From Streptomyces sp. NBC_00513 (lineage in GTDB: Bacteria > Actinomycetota > Actinomycetes > Streptomycetales > Streptomycetaceae), in contig NZ_CP107845.1 of assembly GCF_041431415.1 (NCBI RefSeq), positions 4,340,001 through 4,404,000 of the forward strand: a stretch of 64,000 nucleotides of DNA, in the 5' to 3' direction. A program made the position numbers and the translations under genes. Below, piece after piece: positions 16,383-25,934 of the stretch. The notes under the pieces were generated by a model, which was not told where the DNA came from, searched no databases, and saw only the letters and a program-made list of their open reading frames with translations. Each line of letters starts with the position of its first letter. The first letter of the stretch is position 1.

Positions 16383-16994
16383 GGCGGCGGCAACTCCTTG
16401 GACGTTCGGACGGAGGGTGGACGCCCCCAGCCAGTGCGCTGGGAGGTTCCCCCTGGGGCGGCTGAGGGAAGCCGCCCTAAGGGTGTGTCAGCGCGCTTAG
16501 GTTACCGAGCCGCCGCCCCGCCCCCGCACCCGACCCTCCGCAGCGCGCCGGCCGCCCTGCGCCGGTTCCGCGATCACCCCGCGATCTTCGGGGGATCCGC
16601 CCGTGATCTCGCATTCCCCATATCGCGCGCCGGCCGTTCGATGATCAATTCCGGGATTCCTTCGAACACCCCTCGATGATCAATTCGGGATTGGGCCGGA
16701 ACCGCCCCGTACGCCAGCCCGCCAGTCGAACGGAGTAGTCGGGTTTTCGGTTACCGAAACGGGCAAAACGGGATGTACGTCACACTGGACGGGGCGTCTG
16801 TCAGGTGTAACGTGGCCGTTTCTCCTGGTCCGCACAGCGCCTCCGACCTGCGAATACCCCCTTCCGGAAGTCCTTCGCAGCACGTTCGCCTCGCTGTTGT
16901 CAAGCCCCGAGATGTGCCCTGACCTGCGAAAACGCCATTCATAACAGTCCGTTCTCGTGTTACCCTGGATAGCCACGGAAGGGGTACCTGTCAC
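16383..16994. other. 612-base promoter region between lipoprotein gene and carD
   Basis: No gene seen. The region is less GC-rich than its surroundings. It holds a direct repeat CGATGATCAATTC(C)GGGATT at 16639-16658 and 16674-16692. It also holds the palindrome TTCGGT-t-ACCGAA at 16746-16758. The carD promoter should lie toward the right end, near the AT-rich stretch around 16930-16970 (CATTCATAACAG, GTTACCCTGGAT). The region left of 16500 should hold the lipoprotein promoter. Confidence 0.5.
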
Positions 16995-17477
16995 ATGACG
17001 TTCAAGGTTGGCGACACCGTGGTCTATCCCCATCACGGGGCCGCGCTGATCGAGGCCATTGAGACTCGTCAGATCAAAGGCGTGGACAAGACCTACTTGG
17101 TGCTCAAGGTCGCCCAGGGCGACCTGACGGTTCGTGTGCCTGCGGACAATGCGGAGTTCGTCGGTGTTCGCGACGTAGTCGGCCAGGACGGGCTGGACCG
17201 GGTCTTCGAGGTGCTTCGCGCACCGTATGCCGAAGAGCCGACGAACTGGTCCCGGCGCTACAAGGCAAATCTGGAGAAGCTCGCTTCTGGCGATGTCATC
17301 AAGGTCGCCGAAGTCGTGCGTGACCTGTGGCGTCGTGAGCGTGAGCGCGGGCTTTCCGCGGGTGAGAAGCGCATGCTCGCCAAGGCGCGCCAGATCCTGG
17401 TGAGTGAACTCGCGCTCGCCGAGAACACCAACGAGGACAAGGCCGAGGCTCTCCTCGACGAGGTTCTCGCGTCCTGA
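16995..17477 (+). CDS. carD: CarD/CdnL-family RNA polymerase-binding regulator
   Basis: 160 residues, the usual length. The N-terminal Tudor-like RNA polymerase-interacting domain is clear ([20 protein letters not shown], then [20 protein letters not shown]). The C-terminal helical domain with the DNA-minor-groove Trp follows ([20 protein letters not shown], then [20 protein letters not shown]). CarD binds the beta subunit and stabilises the open complex at housekeeping, especially rRNA, promoters. GGAAGGGG lies ten bases before ATG. carD-ispD-ispF is a conserved actinobacterial order; here 331 bases separate carD and ispD. Confidence 0.94.
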   Translation: MTFKVGDTVVYPHHGAALIEAIETRQIKGVDKTYLVLKVAQGDLTVRVPADNAEFVGVRDVVGQDGLDRVFEVLRAPYAEEPTNWSRRYKANLEKLASGDVIKVAEVVRDLWRRERERGLSAGEKRMLAKARQILVSELALAENTNEDKAEALLDEVLAS

Positions 17478-17808
17478 CGCGAACACCGGTCTTACACGAC
17501 CGGTCGTACACAGTCGTGCCGCGGTGCCCGATGACAAGGAAACTTGTCGCCGGGCGCTGCGGCATGTCTGTACCCATGCTTGTGCGTACTGCCTGCGCTG
17601 CTTGTTCCACGGAACGCGCTCCGCGGTGCCCACCCTGCTGGTTTTCACACTGTGGTGCAACCCTCACCGAGGTGCGGATCTCACTGGCGTGCCGGGTCCG
17701 GGCAGCCGGCTCGACCGGTCGTCACGGAAGGGGCGAGGGCGTCGCACCCGGCACCCTTGAGGCCATACCCATGTCGGCCGAAGTCACAAACCTGGCTCGG
17801 AGCTACTG
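17478..17808. other. carD-ispD intergenic region with structured elements
   Basis: No gene seen. It contains the perfect palindrome ACGACCGGTCGT (17496-17507) and the hairpin GACAAG-GAAA-CTTGTC (17533-17548), whose loop is a GNRA tetraloop. Either could be a terminator remnant for carD or part of the ispD leader. The ispD ribosome binding site is GGAG at 17799-17802. Confidence 0.5.
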
Positions 17809-18555
17809 ATGTCTGACGAAACGCGTACCCCCCGCACCGCCGCCGTGATCCCGGCGGCCGGGCGCGGGCTGCGCCTCGGCCCCGGCGCCCCCAAGGCGCT
17901 GCGGACCCTCGGCGGGATCCCCATGCTGATCCACGCCGTCCGCGCGATGGCCCGCTCCCGCGCGGTCTCCCTCGTCGTGGTCGTCGCCCCGCCCGACGAC
18001 GCGCCCGAGGTGCGCCGCATGCTCGACGAGCACGCGCTGCCCGAGCGGACCGAGGTCCTCGTGGTGCCCGGCGGCGCGACCCGCCAGGAGTCCGTGCGCG
18101 CCGGGCTCGACGCCCTGCCGGCCGACGTCTGCGCCGTGCTGATCCACGACGCGGCCCGGCCGCTGGTACCCGTGGACACCGTCGACTCCGTCGTGGAGGC
18201 CGTCCGTCAGGGTGCCCCCGCCGTGGTGCCGGCGCTGCCGTTGGCCGACACCGTCAAGGAGGTCGAGCCCGGGAAGCCCGGCGAGCCCGAGCCGGTGGTC
18301 GCCACGCCCGACCGGGCCCGACTGCGCGCCGTGCAGACCCCGCAGGGCTTCGACCTCGCCACTCTCGTACGGGCCCACGAGCGGGTCGCCGTACGGGGCG
18401 AGGGCGCGACCGACGACGCCGGCATGGTGGAACAACTGGGCGTCACCGTCGTGGTGGTGCCCGGCCACGAAGAGGCCTTCAAGGTCACCCGTCCGCTCGA
18501 CCTGGTCCTCGCCGAGGCCGTACTCGCCCGCAGGAGGGCCACCGATGCCTACTAG
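17809..18555 (+). CDS. ispD: 2-C-methyl-D-erythritol 4-phosphate cytidylyltransferase
   Basis: 248 residues. The nucleotide-binding N-terminus is [20 protein letters not shown] (GxGxRxGxxxPK pattern). It is followed by the conserved [20 protein letters not shown] and [17 protein letters not shown]. The C-terminal [11 protein letters not shown] and the [11 protein letters not shown] and [21 protein letters not shown] elements complete the family pattern. It couples CTP with MEP to give CDP-ME in the non-mevalonate isoprenoid pathway. The stop overlaps the ispF start by 11 bases, so the two are translationally coupled. Confidence 0.95.
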   Translation: MSDETRTPRTAAVIPAAGRGLRLGPGAPKALRTLGGIPMLIHAVRAMARSRAVSLVVVVAPPDDAPEVRRMLDEHALPERTEVLVVPGGATRQESVRAGLDALPADVCAVLIHDAARPLVPVDTVDSVVEAVRQGAPAVVPALPLADTVKEVEPGKPGEPEPVVATPDRARLRAVQTPQGFDLATLVRAHERVAVRGEGATDDAGMVEQLGVTVVVVPGHEEAFKVTRPLDLVLAEAVLARRRATDAY

Positions 18556-19051
18556 TCCCTTGATCCCGCAGGTCGGCATCGGCACCGACGTGCACGCCTT
18601 CGAGACCGGCCGCGAACTGTGGTGCGCGGGCCTGCTGTGGGACGGGGAGGACGGCCTCGCCGGTCACTCCGACGGCGACGTCGCCGCCCACGCGGCCTGT
18701 GACGCCCTCTTCTCGGCCGCCGGTGTCGGCGACCTCGGCGCGCACTTCGGTACCTCCCGCCCCGAGTGGTCCGGCGCCGCCGGCGTCGTCCTGCTGGCGG
18801 AGGCCGCCCGGATCGTACGGGCCGAGGGCTTCGAGATCGGCAACATCGCGATCCAGGTGATCGGCGTCCGCCCGAAGATCGGCAGGCGGCGCGAAGAGGC
18901 ACAGAAGGCGCTCGCCGCCGCCGCGGGCGCCCCTGTCGCCGTGTCCGGAACCACGACCGACGGCTTGGGCCTGACCGGCCGGGCCGAGGGCCTCGCCGCC
19001 ATCGCCACGGCCCTCGTCTACCGGACGAACACCGGGAAATCGCCCGAGTGA
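18545..19051 (+). CDS. ispF: 2-C-methyl-D-erythritol 2,4-cyclodiphosphate synthase
   Basis: 168 residues from ATG 18545, preceded by AGGAGG at 18532-18537. Metal-site residues lie in [10 protein letters not shown], and [20 protein letters not shown]. The conserved [17 protein letters not shown] and the C-terminal [19 protein letters not shown] (CDP-binding and cyclodiphosphate site) are present. It converts CDP-ME 2-phosphate to MEcPP with release of CMP. It is coupled to ispD; cysS starts 91 bases downstream. Confidence 0.96.
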   Translation: MPTSPLIPQVGIGTDVHAFETGRELWCAGLLWDGEDGLAGHSDGDVAAHAACDALFSAAGVGDLGAHFGTSRPEWSGAAGVVLLAEAARIVRAEGFEIGNIAIQVIGVRPKIGRRREEAQKALAAAAGAPVAVSGTTTDGLGLTGRAEGLAAIATALVYRTNTGKSPE

Positions 19052-19142
19052 GAGCGTTCGCGCCGGGTCTCGCGCCACAAACGTCACCCCGCGTCCCCAA
19101 AGGGTCGCGGGGCACTGCTACGCGCGCACTACCCTGGATGCC

Positions 19143-20543
19143 GTGACTATTCGCCTGTACGACACCAGCGCCCGGCAGATCCGTGACTTCACCCCCCTCA
19201 CGCCGGGCTGTGTCTCGATCTACCTCTGTGGCGCCACGGTGCAGGCCGCCCCGCACATCGGGCACGTCCGTTCGTACCTGAACTTCGACATCATGCGCCG
19301 CTGGTTCGCCTACCGCGGCCTCGACGTCACCTTCATCCGCAACGTCACCGACATCGACGACAAGATCATCGCGAAGGCCGAGACGCAGGGCCGCCCCTGG
19401 TGGTCGATCGGCTACGAGAACGAGCGCGCCTTCAACGACGGCTACGACGCGCTGGGCTGCCTCCCGCCCACGTACGAGCCCCGCGCCACCGGTCACGTGC
19501 CGGAGATGATCGAGATGATGCGCACGCTCATCGAGCGCGGTCACGCCTACGAGGCGGACGGCAACGTCTACTTCGACGTGCGTTCCTTCCCCGGCTACCT
19601 GGAACTCTCCAACCAGAACATCGACGACCTGCGCCAGCCCTCCGAGAAGGGCATCACGGGCAAGCGGGACCCCCGCGACTTCGCGATGTGGAAGGCCACC
19701 AAGCCCGGCGAGCCCGACTGGGAGACGCCCTGGGGCCGCGGTCGTCCCGGCTGGCACCTCGAATGCTCCGCCATGGCGCACAAGTACCTCGGCAGTGCCT
19801 TCGACATCCACGGCGGCGGGCTCGACCTGATCTTCCCGCACCACGAGAACGAGATCGCCCAGGCCAAGGCCTACGGCGACGAGTTCGCGAAGTACTGGGT
19901 GCACAACGCCTGGGTCACCATGTCCGGCGAGAAGATGTCCAAGTCCCTCGGGAACTCGGTCCTCGTCTCCGAGATGCTCAAGCAGTGGCGCCCGATCGTC
20001 CTGCGCTACTACCTCGGCACCCCCCACTACCGCTCGATGATCGAGTACAGCGAGGAGTCGCTGCGCGAGGCGGAGTCGGCCTTCGCGCGCATCGAGGGCT
20101 TCTACCAGCGCGTCATCGAGAAGGCCGGCGGCCCCGTGGAGCCCGCCGCGGAGGTCCCGCTCGCCTTCGCCGAGGTCATGGACGACGACCTCGGCGTCCC
20201 GCAGGCGCTCGCCATCGTCCACACCGCGGTCCGCCAGGGCAACAGCGCCCTGGCCGCCGACGACAAGGACGCGGCCATCGCGCGCCTGTCCGAGGTGCGG
20301 GCCATGCTGGGCATCCTCGGCCTGGACCCGCTCGACCCGCACTGGGCGGGCGAGACCGACCGGGGCGAGGACCTGCACGGCGCCGTGGACACGCTCGTAC
20401 GCCTCGTCCTGGAGCAGCGCGAGTCCGCCCGCGGCCGCAAGGACTGGGCGACCGCCGACACCATCCGCGACCAGCTCCAGCAATCCGGCCTGGTCATCGA
20501 GGACAGCCCCACGGGACCCCGTTGGACGCTCGGCCCCCGCTGA
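19143..20543 (+). CDS. cysS: Cysteine--tRNA ligase
   Basis: 466 residues from GTG 19143. Zn-binding Cys lies in [20 protein letters not shown], which also contains the HIGH motif. The conserved [14 protein letters not shown] and the [13 protein letters not shown] metal site follow, and the KMSKS loop is [13 protein letters not shown]. The C-terminal anticodon-binding DALR-like domain is helical ([20 protein letters not shown]). The family length is normal. Besides translation, cysteinyl-tRNA synthetase relatives (MshC) act in mycothiol synthesis; the KMSKS-type sequence and full C-terminal domain here mark this as the true CysRS. Confidence 0.96.
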   Translation: MTIRLYDTSARQIRDFTPLTPGCVSIYLCGATVQAAPHIGHVRSYLNFDIMRRWFAYRGLDVTFIRNVTDIDDKIIAKAETQGRPWWSIGYENERAFNDGYDALGCLPPTYEPRATGHVPEMIEMMRTLIERGHAYEADGNVYFDVRSFPGYLELSNQNIDDLRQPSEKGITGKRDPRDFAMWKATKPGEPDWETPWGRGRPGWHLECSAMAHKYLGSAFDIHGGGLDLIFPHHENEIAQAKAYGDEFAKYWVHNAWVTMSGEKMSKSLGNSVLVSEMLKQWRPIVLRYYLGTPHYRSMIEYSEESLREAESAFARIEGFYQRVIEKAGGPVEPAAEVPLAFAEVMDDDLGVPQALAIVHTAVRQGNSALAADDKDAAIARLSEVRAMLGILGLDPLDPHWAGETDRGEDLHGAVDTLVRLVLEQRESARGRKDWATADTIRDQLQQSGLVIEDSPTGPRWTLGPR

Positions 20544-20652
20544 GCCCACCGGAGCAGTACCACCGGAGCAGTCCGACTGTGCCGCCCGGCCCCCCGGGCG
20601 GCACACTCTTCATACGTACATACCGCAGCACCAACGAAATCAGGTAGAAGTC

Positions 20653-21624
20653 ATGGCCGGGAACAGCCAGCGCAGGAACCGTCGCACGTCCAACAAGAAG
20701 GGCGCGACGGTCGGCAGCGGTGGCCAGCGGCGCAGGGGCCTGGAGGGCAAGGGCCCCACGCCCAAGGCCGAGGACCGCAAGAAGCACAAGGCGAACCGCA
20801 TCAGCAACGCGATGGCCCGGCAGGCGGCCAAGCGCCGCCCGGCCCCGCGCCGCGGCGGTCCCAAGGGCACGAGCGAGATGGTCGTCGGCCGCAACCCGGT
20901 CTTCGAGGCGCTGCGTGACGGTGTTCCCGCCACGACCCTGTACGTCCAGCAGTTCATCGAGAACGACGAGCGCGTCCGCGAGGCCCTCCAGCTCGCGGCC
21001 GAGCGCGGCAACATCCACCTGATGGAAGCCCCGCGCCCCGAGCTCGACCGGATGACCAACGGGCTCAACCACCAGGGCATGGTGCTCCAGGTCCCGCCGT
21101 ACGAGTACGCGCACCCGGAGGACCTCACCGCCGCCGCCTACGACAACGGCGAGGACCCGCTGATCGTCGCCCTCGACGGCGTCACGGACCCGCGCAACCT
21201 CGGTGCGATCGTCCGCTCCGTCTCCGCCTTCGGCGGCCACGGCGTGGTCATCCCCGAGCGCCGCGCCGCCGGCATGACCGCCGGTGCCTGGAAGACCTCG
21301 GCCGGCACGGCCGCCCGTACCCCCGTCGCCCGCGTCACCAACCTGACGCGCGCCCTCCAGGAGTACAAGAAGGCCGGCATGACCATCGTCGGCCTCGCCG
21401 CCGAGGGCACCCACACGGTGAACGACCTGGAGGCGCTCGTCGGTCCCGTCGTCATCGTGGTCGGTTCCGAGGGCAAGGGCCTGGGCCGTCTGGTCGGCGA
21501 GAACTGCGACCACCTGGTCCGGATTCCGATGCCCGGTGGCGCCGAGTCCCTCAACGCCGGTGTGGCCGCGGGCGTCGTCCTGTACGAGGCCGCACGCCGC
21601 CGCGCCGAGGCCCCCCGCCTCTGA
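20653..21624 (+). CDS. rlmB: 23S rRNA (guanosine-2'-O)-methyltransferase, SpoU/TrmH family
   Basis: 323 residues. A basic, disordered N-terminus (about 80 residues, [18 protein letters not shown] and further KKHKANRIS) precedes an L30e-like substrate-binding domain ([20 protein letters not shown]). The SpoU catalytic knot domain shows motif 1 [16 protein letters not shown], motif 2 [16 protein letters not shown] and motif 3 [20 protein letters not shown]. It methylates G2251-equivalent in the peptidyl-transferase P loop; some Streptomyces relatives act on other 23S positions. cysS-rlmB adjacency is conserved. Confidence 0.92.
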   Translation: MAGNSQRRNRRTSNKKGATVGSGGQRRRGLEGKGPTPKAEDRKKHKANRISNAMARQAAKRRPAPRRGGPKGTSEMVVGRNPVFEALRDGVPATTLYVQQFIENDERVREALQLAAERGNIHLMEAPRPELDRMTNGLNHQGMVLQVPPYEYAHPEDLTAAAYDNGEDPLIVALDGVTDPRNLGAIVRSVSAFGGHGVVIPERRAAGMTAGAWKTSAGTAARTPVARVTNLTRALQEYKKAGMTIVGLAAEGTHTVNDLEALVGPVVIVVGSEGKGLGRLVGENCDHLVRIPMPGGAESLNAGVAAGVVLYEAARRRAEAPRL

Positions 21625-21750
21625 TCCGCGCCCGATCGCCCGACCCGGTCCGCACCCCAGTCACGTACTCGGGTCCCTGCTCCGGTCCGTCGGAGGGCCG
21701 CCCCCGGAGGCGGCTTCCGGCGGACCGGGGCAAGGGGCACCGGTACGGGG

Positions 21751-22377
21751 TCAGTTCCCCAGGCCCGCCAGGCGGGCGCGCAGCAGGGCCGCCATGGTGA
21801 AGGCGTCCGTGATCCGGCCGTCCGCGACCATCGCCTCCGCCTCGTCGAACGGCACCGTCAGCGCACTGCGGATGCCTTCCCCGTGCGCCGGCTCGCCCAT
21901 CCCGTCGATCCGTGCCGCGTACAGCAGCACCCGGTCGCCGAGCAACCCCGTGTCGGGGTGCAGCACGCCCAGCGGGATCAGCTCCCGCAGCGCCGCCCCG
22001 ATCTCCTCGCGCAGCTCCTTGGCCGCGTTCGCCGGATCGTCCAGACCGCCGGTACCGAAGCCGCGGGGCAGTTCCCAGTGCCAGGACCGGGTGGCGTGCC
22101 GGAAGTGCTCGATCAGCACCACCTCGCCGTCCAGCAGCGGCAACACCACGCACCCCGGCTCGGCCGTCGTCCCGATCGACCGGATGTACGTGCCTTCGCG
22201 ACCGTCCGGGAAGCGCACCGGGTCGCGCAGCAGCGTCAGGTACCGGTCCCGGTAGAGGACCCCGCCCGCCGCCGCGACGGCCGCCGGGTCGGTCAGGATC
22301 TCGATCCCGTCCGGCAGGTTGCGGAACAGCTCGGGCCGCGCCGCGCGCAGGGCCTCGTACTCGTCGACTCCGGTCAT
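21751..22377 (-). CDS. NUDIX hydrolase, ADP-ribose pyrophosphatase-like
   Basis: 208 residues from ATG 22377. Beta strands before the box (YIRSIGTTAEPGCVVLPLLD, then VVLIEHFRHATRSWHWELPR) are typical of ADP-ribose pyrophosphatases. The NUDIX box is GFGTGGLDDPANAAKELREE followed by IG; spacing in the first half is non-standard but the ELREEIG metal-binding part is intact. The C-terminus (DEAEAMVADGRITDAFTMAA) is usual for this group. Likely substrates are ADP-ribose or other nucleoside-diphosphate sugars. It probably shares a transcript with the larger upstream gene, 44 bases away. Confidence 0.85.
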   Translation of the reverse strand: MTGVDEYEALRAARPELFRNLPDGIEILTDPAAVAAAGGVLYRDRYLTLLRDPVRFPDGREGTYIRSIGTTAEPGCVVLPLLDGEVVLIEHFRHATRSWHWELPRGFGTGGLDDPANAAKELREEIGAALRELIPLGVLHPDTGLLGDRVLLYAARIDGMGEPAHGEGIRSALTVPFDEAEAMVADGRITDAFTMAALLRARLAGLGN

Positions 22378-22421
22378 GGGCGTCCCCCGTCGTATCGTCT
22401 CGGCCCGTTCGGCCGGTTCGG

Positions 22422-24026
22422 TCAGTCCGTCTGGCGGTCCGCGAGCCGGCCGGGGCCGCCCGGGTGACGGTCCGTGGGGGTGACCTCGGCTCCGAGGACC
22501 CGCAGGATCGTCGTCCAGTCCCTCTGGAGACTGCCCAGCCTCAGGGCCGGAAACGTCATGCTGTGGCTCAGTCCTCGTCCCAGCCCGCGCGCACCGCCCC
22601 GGTCGCGGAACTGGAGCCGGATCGTCAGCGGGCCCGCCGTCGCGACGAGGAGGGCCAAGGCCGCCTCCGGCACCGACGGGGTCTCGCCGGCCAGCACCTC
22701 CATCGCGATCCCGGCCGACTCCAACACCAGCACCGTGGCGATCTCGCGGCGGAAGCCGGTGTCGGAACTGCTGAGCCGACGGGTGACCTGGAGCATCCGC
22801 GCGTGCCGGCGGGCCACCTCGCGGGTACCGGCCGTGAACTCCTCCTTCGAGGGCAGCCGGCCATCCGCGAAACTGCCGTCCAGGAAGGCCGACAAAGTGT
22901 TGATGTACGCCCGCCACTCCTCCTCCCGACGCAGCAGCACCACGTCCGCCAGACCCAGCCCCGCGTACGAATTGGGTCCGTCGACCGCCCGGTGCAGGTC
23001 GTCGGCGATCAGGGCCCGCAGCAGCAGCCCGATGGCCTCCGGGTCGTTCTCGCGGGGATTCTCCCGGCGGAGTTCCTGGAGGGCCGATCGGGGCGGGGAG
23101 TCCGGCGGGGTGAGCGCCACCAGGCCGCTCGCGGTGGGGACGCCCAGGTTGTAGAGCAGGTCGATCAGCTGCTTGAAGGGCACGATGTGCGGCCCGTCGA
23201 GCAGCAGGTTCTCGTACGGTTCGGTGCCGGGCCGCGAAAGGAACCGCTGGTAGACGGCATTGCGCGTGATCGACTGGTCGTTGTCCTGGTCGCCGGCCCA
23301 GATGTAGAGGTCCCGCAGGATCCCGTCGCGCATGGCCTGGGCCTGCGCGATGGAGATGCCCAGGCTCGACGCCAGCTCGGCCGCGTCGAGCCGCTTCAGG
23401 ACGGAGAGCTGCTGGGAGAACCAGTTGCCGATCCGGGCGGTGGTCGGCCCGTTGCGCGCGTCGTCCCAGTCGAAGCGGACGAGCGAGGGATCGGCCTCCT
23501 CCTCCAGCAACCGGCTCCACGCCGTGTGGACCCGGCGGTCGTAGCCCCAGGCGAAGTCGGTGGTGGCCGTGCGTTCGGCGAACAGGAAGGGGACGAGGGC
23601 GCGGGAGTTGAGCAGCTTGGCGAACGCGCCGCGCTCCAGCGGATCGGCGGTCGGCAGGTACGAGGAGTACAGCGCCTCGTTGTTGAGGATGAACGCCCGG
23701 TTCACGACCAGGGTCCCGCTGTTCACGAGGGAGCGGCGCAGTTCGCCGGCGGCGGCCGCGACCGTCTCGGGGGAGGGGCCGGACACCGCGTCCGGGTGCT
23801 GTCGGGAGGAGGCGAGTTCGGCGGGCAGCCACTGGTTGTCCAGGGCCTGGGCCATCACCGGATAGTCCGTGAGGTCGCCGAAGACCAACTGGTTCGGCTC
23901 CCGCCGCGCCGGTTGCAGCGGATTCAGCGGGGGGCCGTTCGGGTCACCCGCCGTCAGGACCTCCGCCCCCGCGGACGGCTCTTCCGGTTCACCTGACTGT
24001 TCCTGCTCGGACGTGCGAATGGACAT
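22422..24026 (-). CDS. Large hypothetical protein, mostly helical
   Basis: 534 residues from ATG 24026, preceded by GGGGGGAGCC on the coding strand. I do not recognise the family. The N-terminal 60 residues are Pro/Glu-rich. The rest is helical with many Trp/Leu pairs (AFAKLLNSRALVPFLFAERT, WGYDRRVHTAWSRLLEEEAD, RIGNWFSQQLSVLKRLDAAE, GDQDNDQSITRNAVYQRF). There is no signal peptide and no clear transmembrane helix; one hydrophobic stretch near residue 470 (AALALLVATAGPLTI) could be buried. No catalytic motif stands out. It is upstream of the NUDIX gene and divergent from the DoxX gene, so a link to nucleotide or membrane stress is possible but unproven. Confidence 0.65.
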   Translation of the reverse strand: MSIRTSEQEQSGEPEEPSAGAEVLTAGDPNGPPLNPLQPARREPNQLVFGDLTDYPVMAQALDNQWLPAELASSRQHPDAVSGPSPETVAAAAGELRRSLVNSGTLVVNRAFILNNEALYSSYLPTADPLERGAFAKLLNSRALVPFLFAERTATTDFAWGYDRRVHTAWSRLLEEEADPSLVRFDWDDARNGPTTARIGNWFSQQLSVLKRLDAAELASSLGISIAQAQAMRDGILRDLYIWAGDQDNDQSITRNAVYQRFLSRPGTEPYENLLLDGPHIVPFKQLIDLLYNLGVPTASGLVALTPPDSPPRSALQELRRENPRENDPEAIGLLLRALIADDLHRAVDGPNSYAGLGLADVVLLRREEEWRAYINTLSAFLDGSFADGRLPSKEEFTAGTREVARRHARMLQVTRRLSSSDTGFRREIATVLVLESAGIAMEVLAGETPSVPEAALALLVATAGPLTIRLQFRDRGGARGLGRGLSHSMTFPALRLGSLQRDWTTILRVLGAEVTPTDRHPGGPGRLADRQTD

Positions 24027-24126
24027 GTGCGGCTCCCCCCAGATGACCGACTGACACAACTCCCTTGATTCTCCCACCAGATGGGGTCACGCCGCCGAAC
24101 ATTGGTTCCATCTCGCCACATCCGAT

Positions 24127-24165
24127 GGGATCTTGACGGGTCTCGGACAGATCCCTGATGTCAAG
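24127..24165. promoter_or_regulatory. Interleaved inverted repeats in divergent promoter
   Basis: Two inverted repeats interlock: GGGATCT (24127-24133) with AGATCCC (24149-24155), and CTTGAC (24132-24137) with GTCAAG (24160-24165). The order A-B-A'-B' is pseudoknot-like in RNA or could be two overlapping operators in DNA. It lies 32 bases before the DoxX gene. Confidence 0.4.
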
Positions 24166-24196
24166 GCAGTGTCCTAAGCACTGATCACTCGGTTAG

Positions 24197-25774
24197 ATGA
24201 GTGTGGACACCAGAACGTCAGGGTTCGACGACCAGCCCGCGCTGAGCATGGTCAAGGTGCCGTGCGATCCCGCACAGGTCATCGTCAACCACGCCAGCTT
24301 CCGCGTGCGGCTCGCACCGAGCCCGAGCGCGCGTTCCAAGCCCGCGAGCGCCCCCGGCCGCGCACCCGTCCTCGGCGTCGCGGCCGCGGCCGCCGTCGCC
24401 GGGGCCACCCGCCGCCGGGCCCCCGTCGTCTGGAGCGGCAAGGCCGCCCCCGGCGACTCCGCGGCCATGGGGGGACTCCTCCAGGCCGTACGGGAGGCCG
24501 GGCGCGGCTCCGACGAGTACGACGGCGGCGCCACCCAGACCATCCCGCGCGTCGACCTCGCGCAGGACCTCGCCGACGACACCCTCGGCACGCCGACCGT
24601 CATCGGCCAGCGCACCTACGGGGACCCGGACGAGACGCGTCCGTTGGCCGCCGTACGGGACCTGTCGTACGGCCCGCGCGACGGCGACGGACCGGGCGGA
24701 GGCGGGATGGACTCCCGTCGGGCCGCCGCCGACTCCCGCGCCCAGGCCCAGTACTACCCCGGCCGCCGGATGAACCTGGGCGTCGTGCTGCTCCCGCTGC
24801 GCGTCTTCCTCGGTTTCATCTCCATCTACGCCGGCATGGGCAAGCTGTGCGACCCCGTCTACTTCGACGGCGGCGAACGCGGCTCCATGGTGACCTGGCT
24901 GCACACCCTCCAGCCGTGGGCACTCGCCGAGCCGCTGCGCGACTTCGCGCTCGCGCACCCGGTCGGCGCCGGCCTCAGCGTGGCATTCCTCCAGGTCATC
25001 GTCGGCGTGCTCACGGTCTTCGGCCTGTGGCAGCGGTTCGCCGCCAGCTTCGGGGCGCTGCTGTCGGCCGCCCTGCTGATGACGGTCAGCTGGAAGACCG
25101 TTCCCGCCTACGACGCGCCCGACATCATCTACCTGGCCGCCTGGAGCCCGCTGATCATCGCCGGCGCCCCCGTCTACTCCCTCGACGGACGCCTCGCCGG
25201 CGAGGCCTGGCGCACCCTCGGCCCGCGCAGCGAGGTCTGGCGGCTGCGCCGGCGGGTCCTGCGGCGCGGAGCCGTCATGGCCACCGTCGTCTGTGGACTC
25301 ACCCTGCTCATCGGCTCGCTGCTCGGCGGCGCCGTCCGCTCCACCGCCGTGGTCACCGTCCCCGGACCGGGCCGCGCCCCCAGCAACTACCTGCCGGGGA
25401 CCCCGCTGCCGCAGACCCCGACCAAGCAGCAGCCGTCGCCCCGACAGTCCGCCCCGAAGCAGCCCGCGAAGAAGGCCACGCCGTCGGCCGGAGCCTCGGC
25501 CCCGACCGGCAAGCCGAGCCGCGGCAGCACCGGTTCCCCGGCCCGCGAGACCGCCGGTGCCGGAGCGCAGTCGCCCTCCGCGACCCGCGGCGCCGGCAGC
25601 CAGAGCAGCCCGCGCAGCAGCGCCCCGCGCCAGTCCAGCCCGCAGAAGGCGCCGTCCTCGTCCTCCGGGAACGGCAGCGCGGGCAGCGCGACGGGCGGCA
25701 ACGGCAGCGGTGGCGGCAGTGGCGGCACCCCGGCCAGGAAGCCCGGCCTGGTGGGCGGCCTGATCGGCGGCTGA
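24197..25774 (+). CDS. DoxX-family membrane protein with long flexible ends
   Basis: 525 residues. The N-terminal 190 residues are cytosolic and poorly structured. DoxX core (about 195-390): four hydrophobic segments, including LGVVLLPLRVFLGFISIYAG (with the conserved GMGKLCDPVYFDGGE turn), GAGLSVAFLQVIVGVLTVFG, FGALLSAALLMTVSWKTVPA and a final MATVVCGLTLLIGSLLGGAV. The C-terminal 130 residues are Ser/Pro/Gly/Gln/Lys-rich low complexity ending in GGLIGG. DoxX proteins relate to thiosulfate:quinone oxidoreductase subunits and to a mycobacterial redox complex with SodA and SseA; the substrate here is unknown. A perfect 15-bp-arm terminator follows. Confidence 0.82.
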   Translation: MSVDTRTSGFDDQPALSMVKVPCDPAQVIVNHASFRVRLAPSPSARSKPASAPGRAPVLGVAAAAAVAGATRRRAPVVWSGKAAPGDSAAMGGLLQAVREAGRGSDEYDGGATQTIPRVDLAQDLADDTLGTPTVIGQRTYGDPDETRPLAAVRDLSYGPRDGDGPGGGGMDSRRAAADSRAQAQYYPGRRMNLGVVLLPLRVFLGFISIYAGMGKLCDPVYFDGGERGSMVTWLHTLQPWALAEPLRDFALAHPVGAGLSVAFLQVIVGVLTVFGLWQRFAASFGALLSAALLMTVSWKTVPAYDAPDIIYLAAWSPLIIAGAPVYSLDGRLAGEAWRTLGPRSEVWRLRRRVLRRGAVMATVVCGLTLLIGSLLGGAVRSTAVVTVPGPGRAPSNYLPGTPLPQTPTKQQPSPRQSAPKQPAKKATPSAGASAPTGKPSRGSTGSPARETAGAGAQSPSATRGAGSQSSPRSSAPRQSSPQKAPSSSSGNGSAGSATGGNGSGGGSGGTPARKPGLVGGLIGG

Positions 25775-25797
25775 CCGGACGGAACGACGGTACGGGG

Positions 25798-25832
25798 GAG
25801 GGCCCGGCGCGCGAGGAGCGCGCCGGGCCCTC
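25798..25832 (+). terminator. DoxX gene terminator
   Basis: Perfect 15-bp arms GAGGGCCCGGCGCGC (25798-25812) / GCGCGCCGGGCCCTC (25818-25832), loop GAGGA, about 25 bases after the stop. A short direct repeat GATCGGCCCGGGGAAG follows, at about 25897 and 25917. Confidence 0.9.
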
Positions 25833-25934
25833 TCGCGTGCCGCCGTGCTTTCGCGGCCGGGTCGGTGAGGTGAATGATCGGGAGGTTCGGGGAGGGATCG
25901 GCCCGGGGAAGGATGGATCGGCCCGGGGAAGCGC

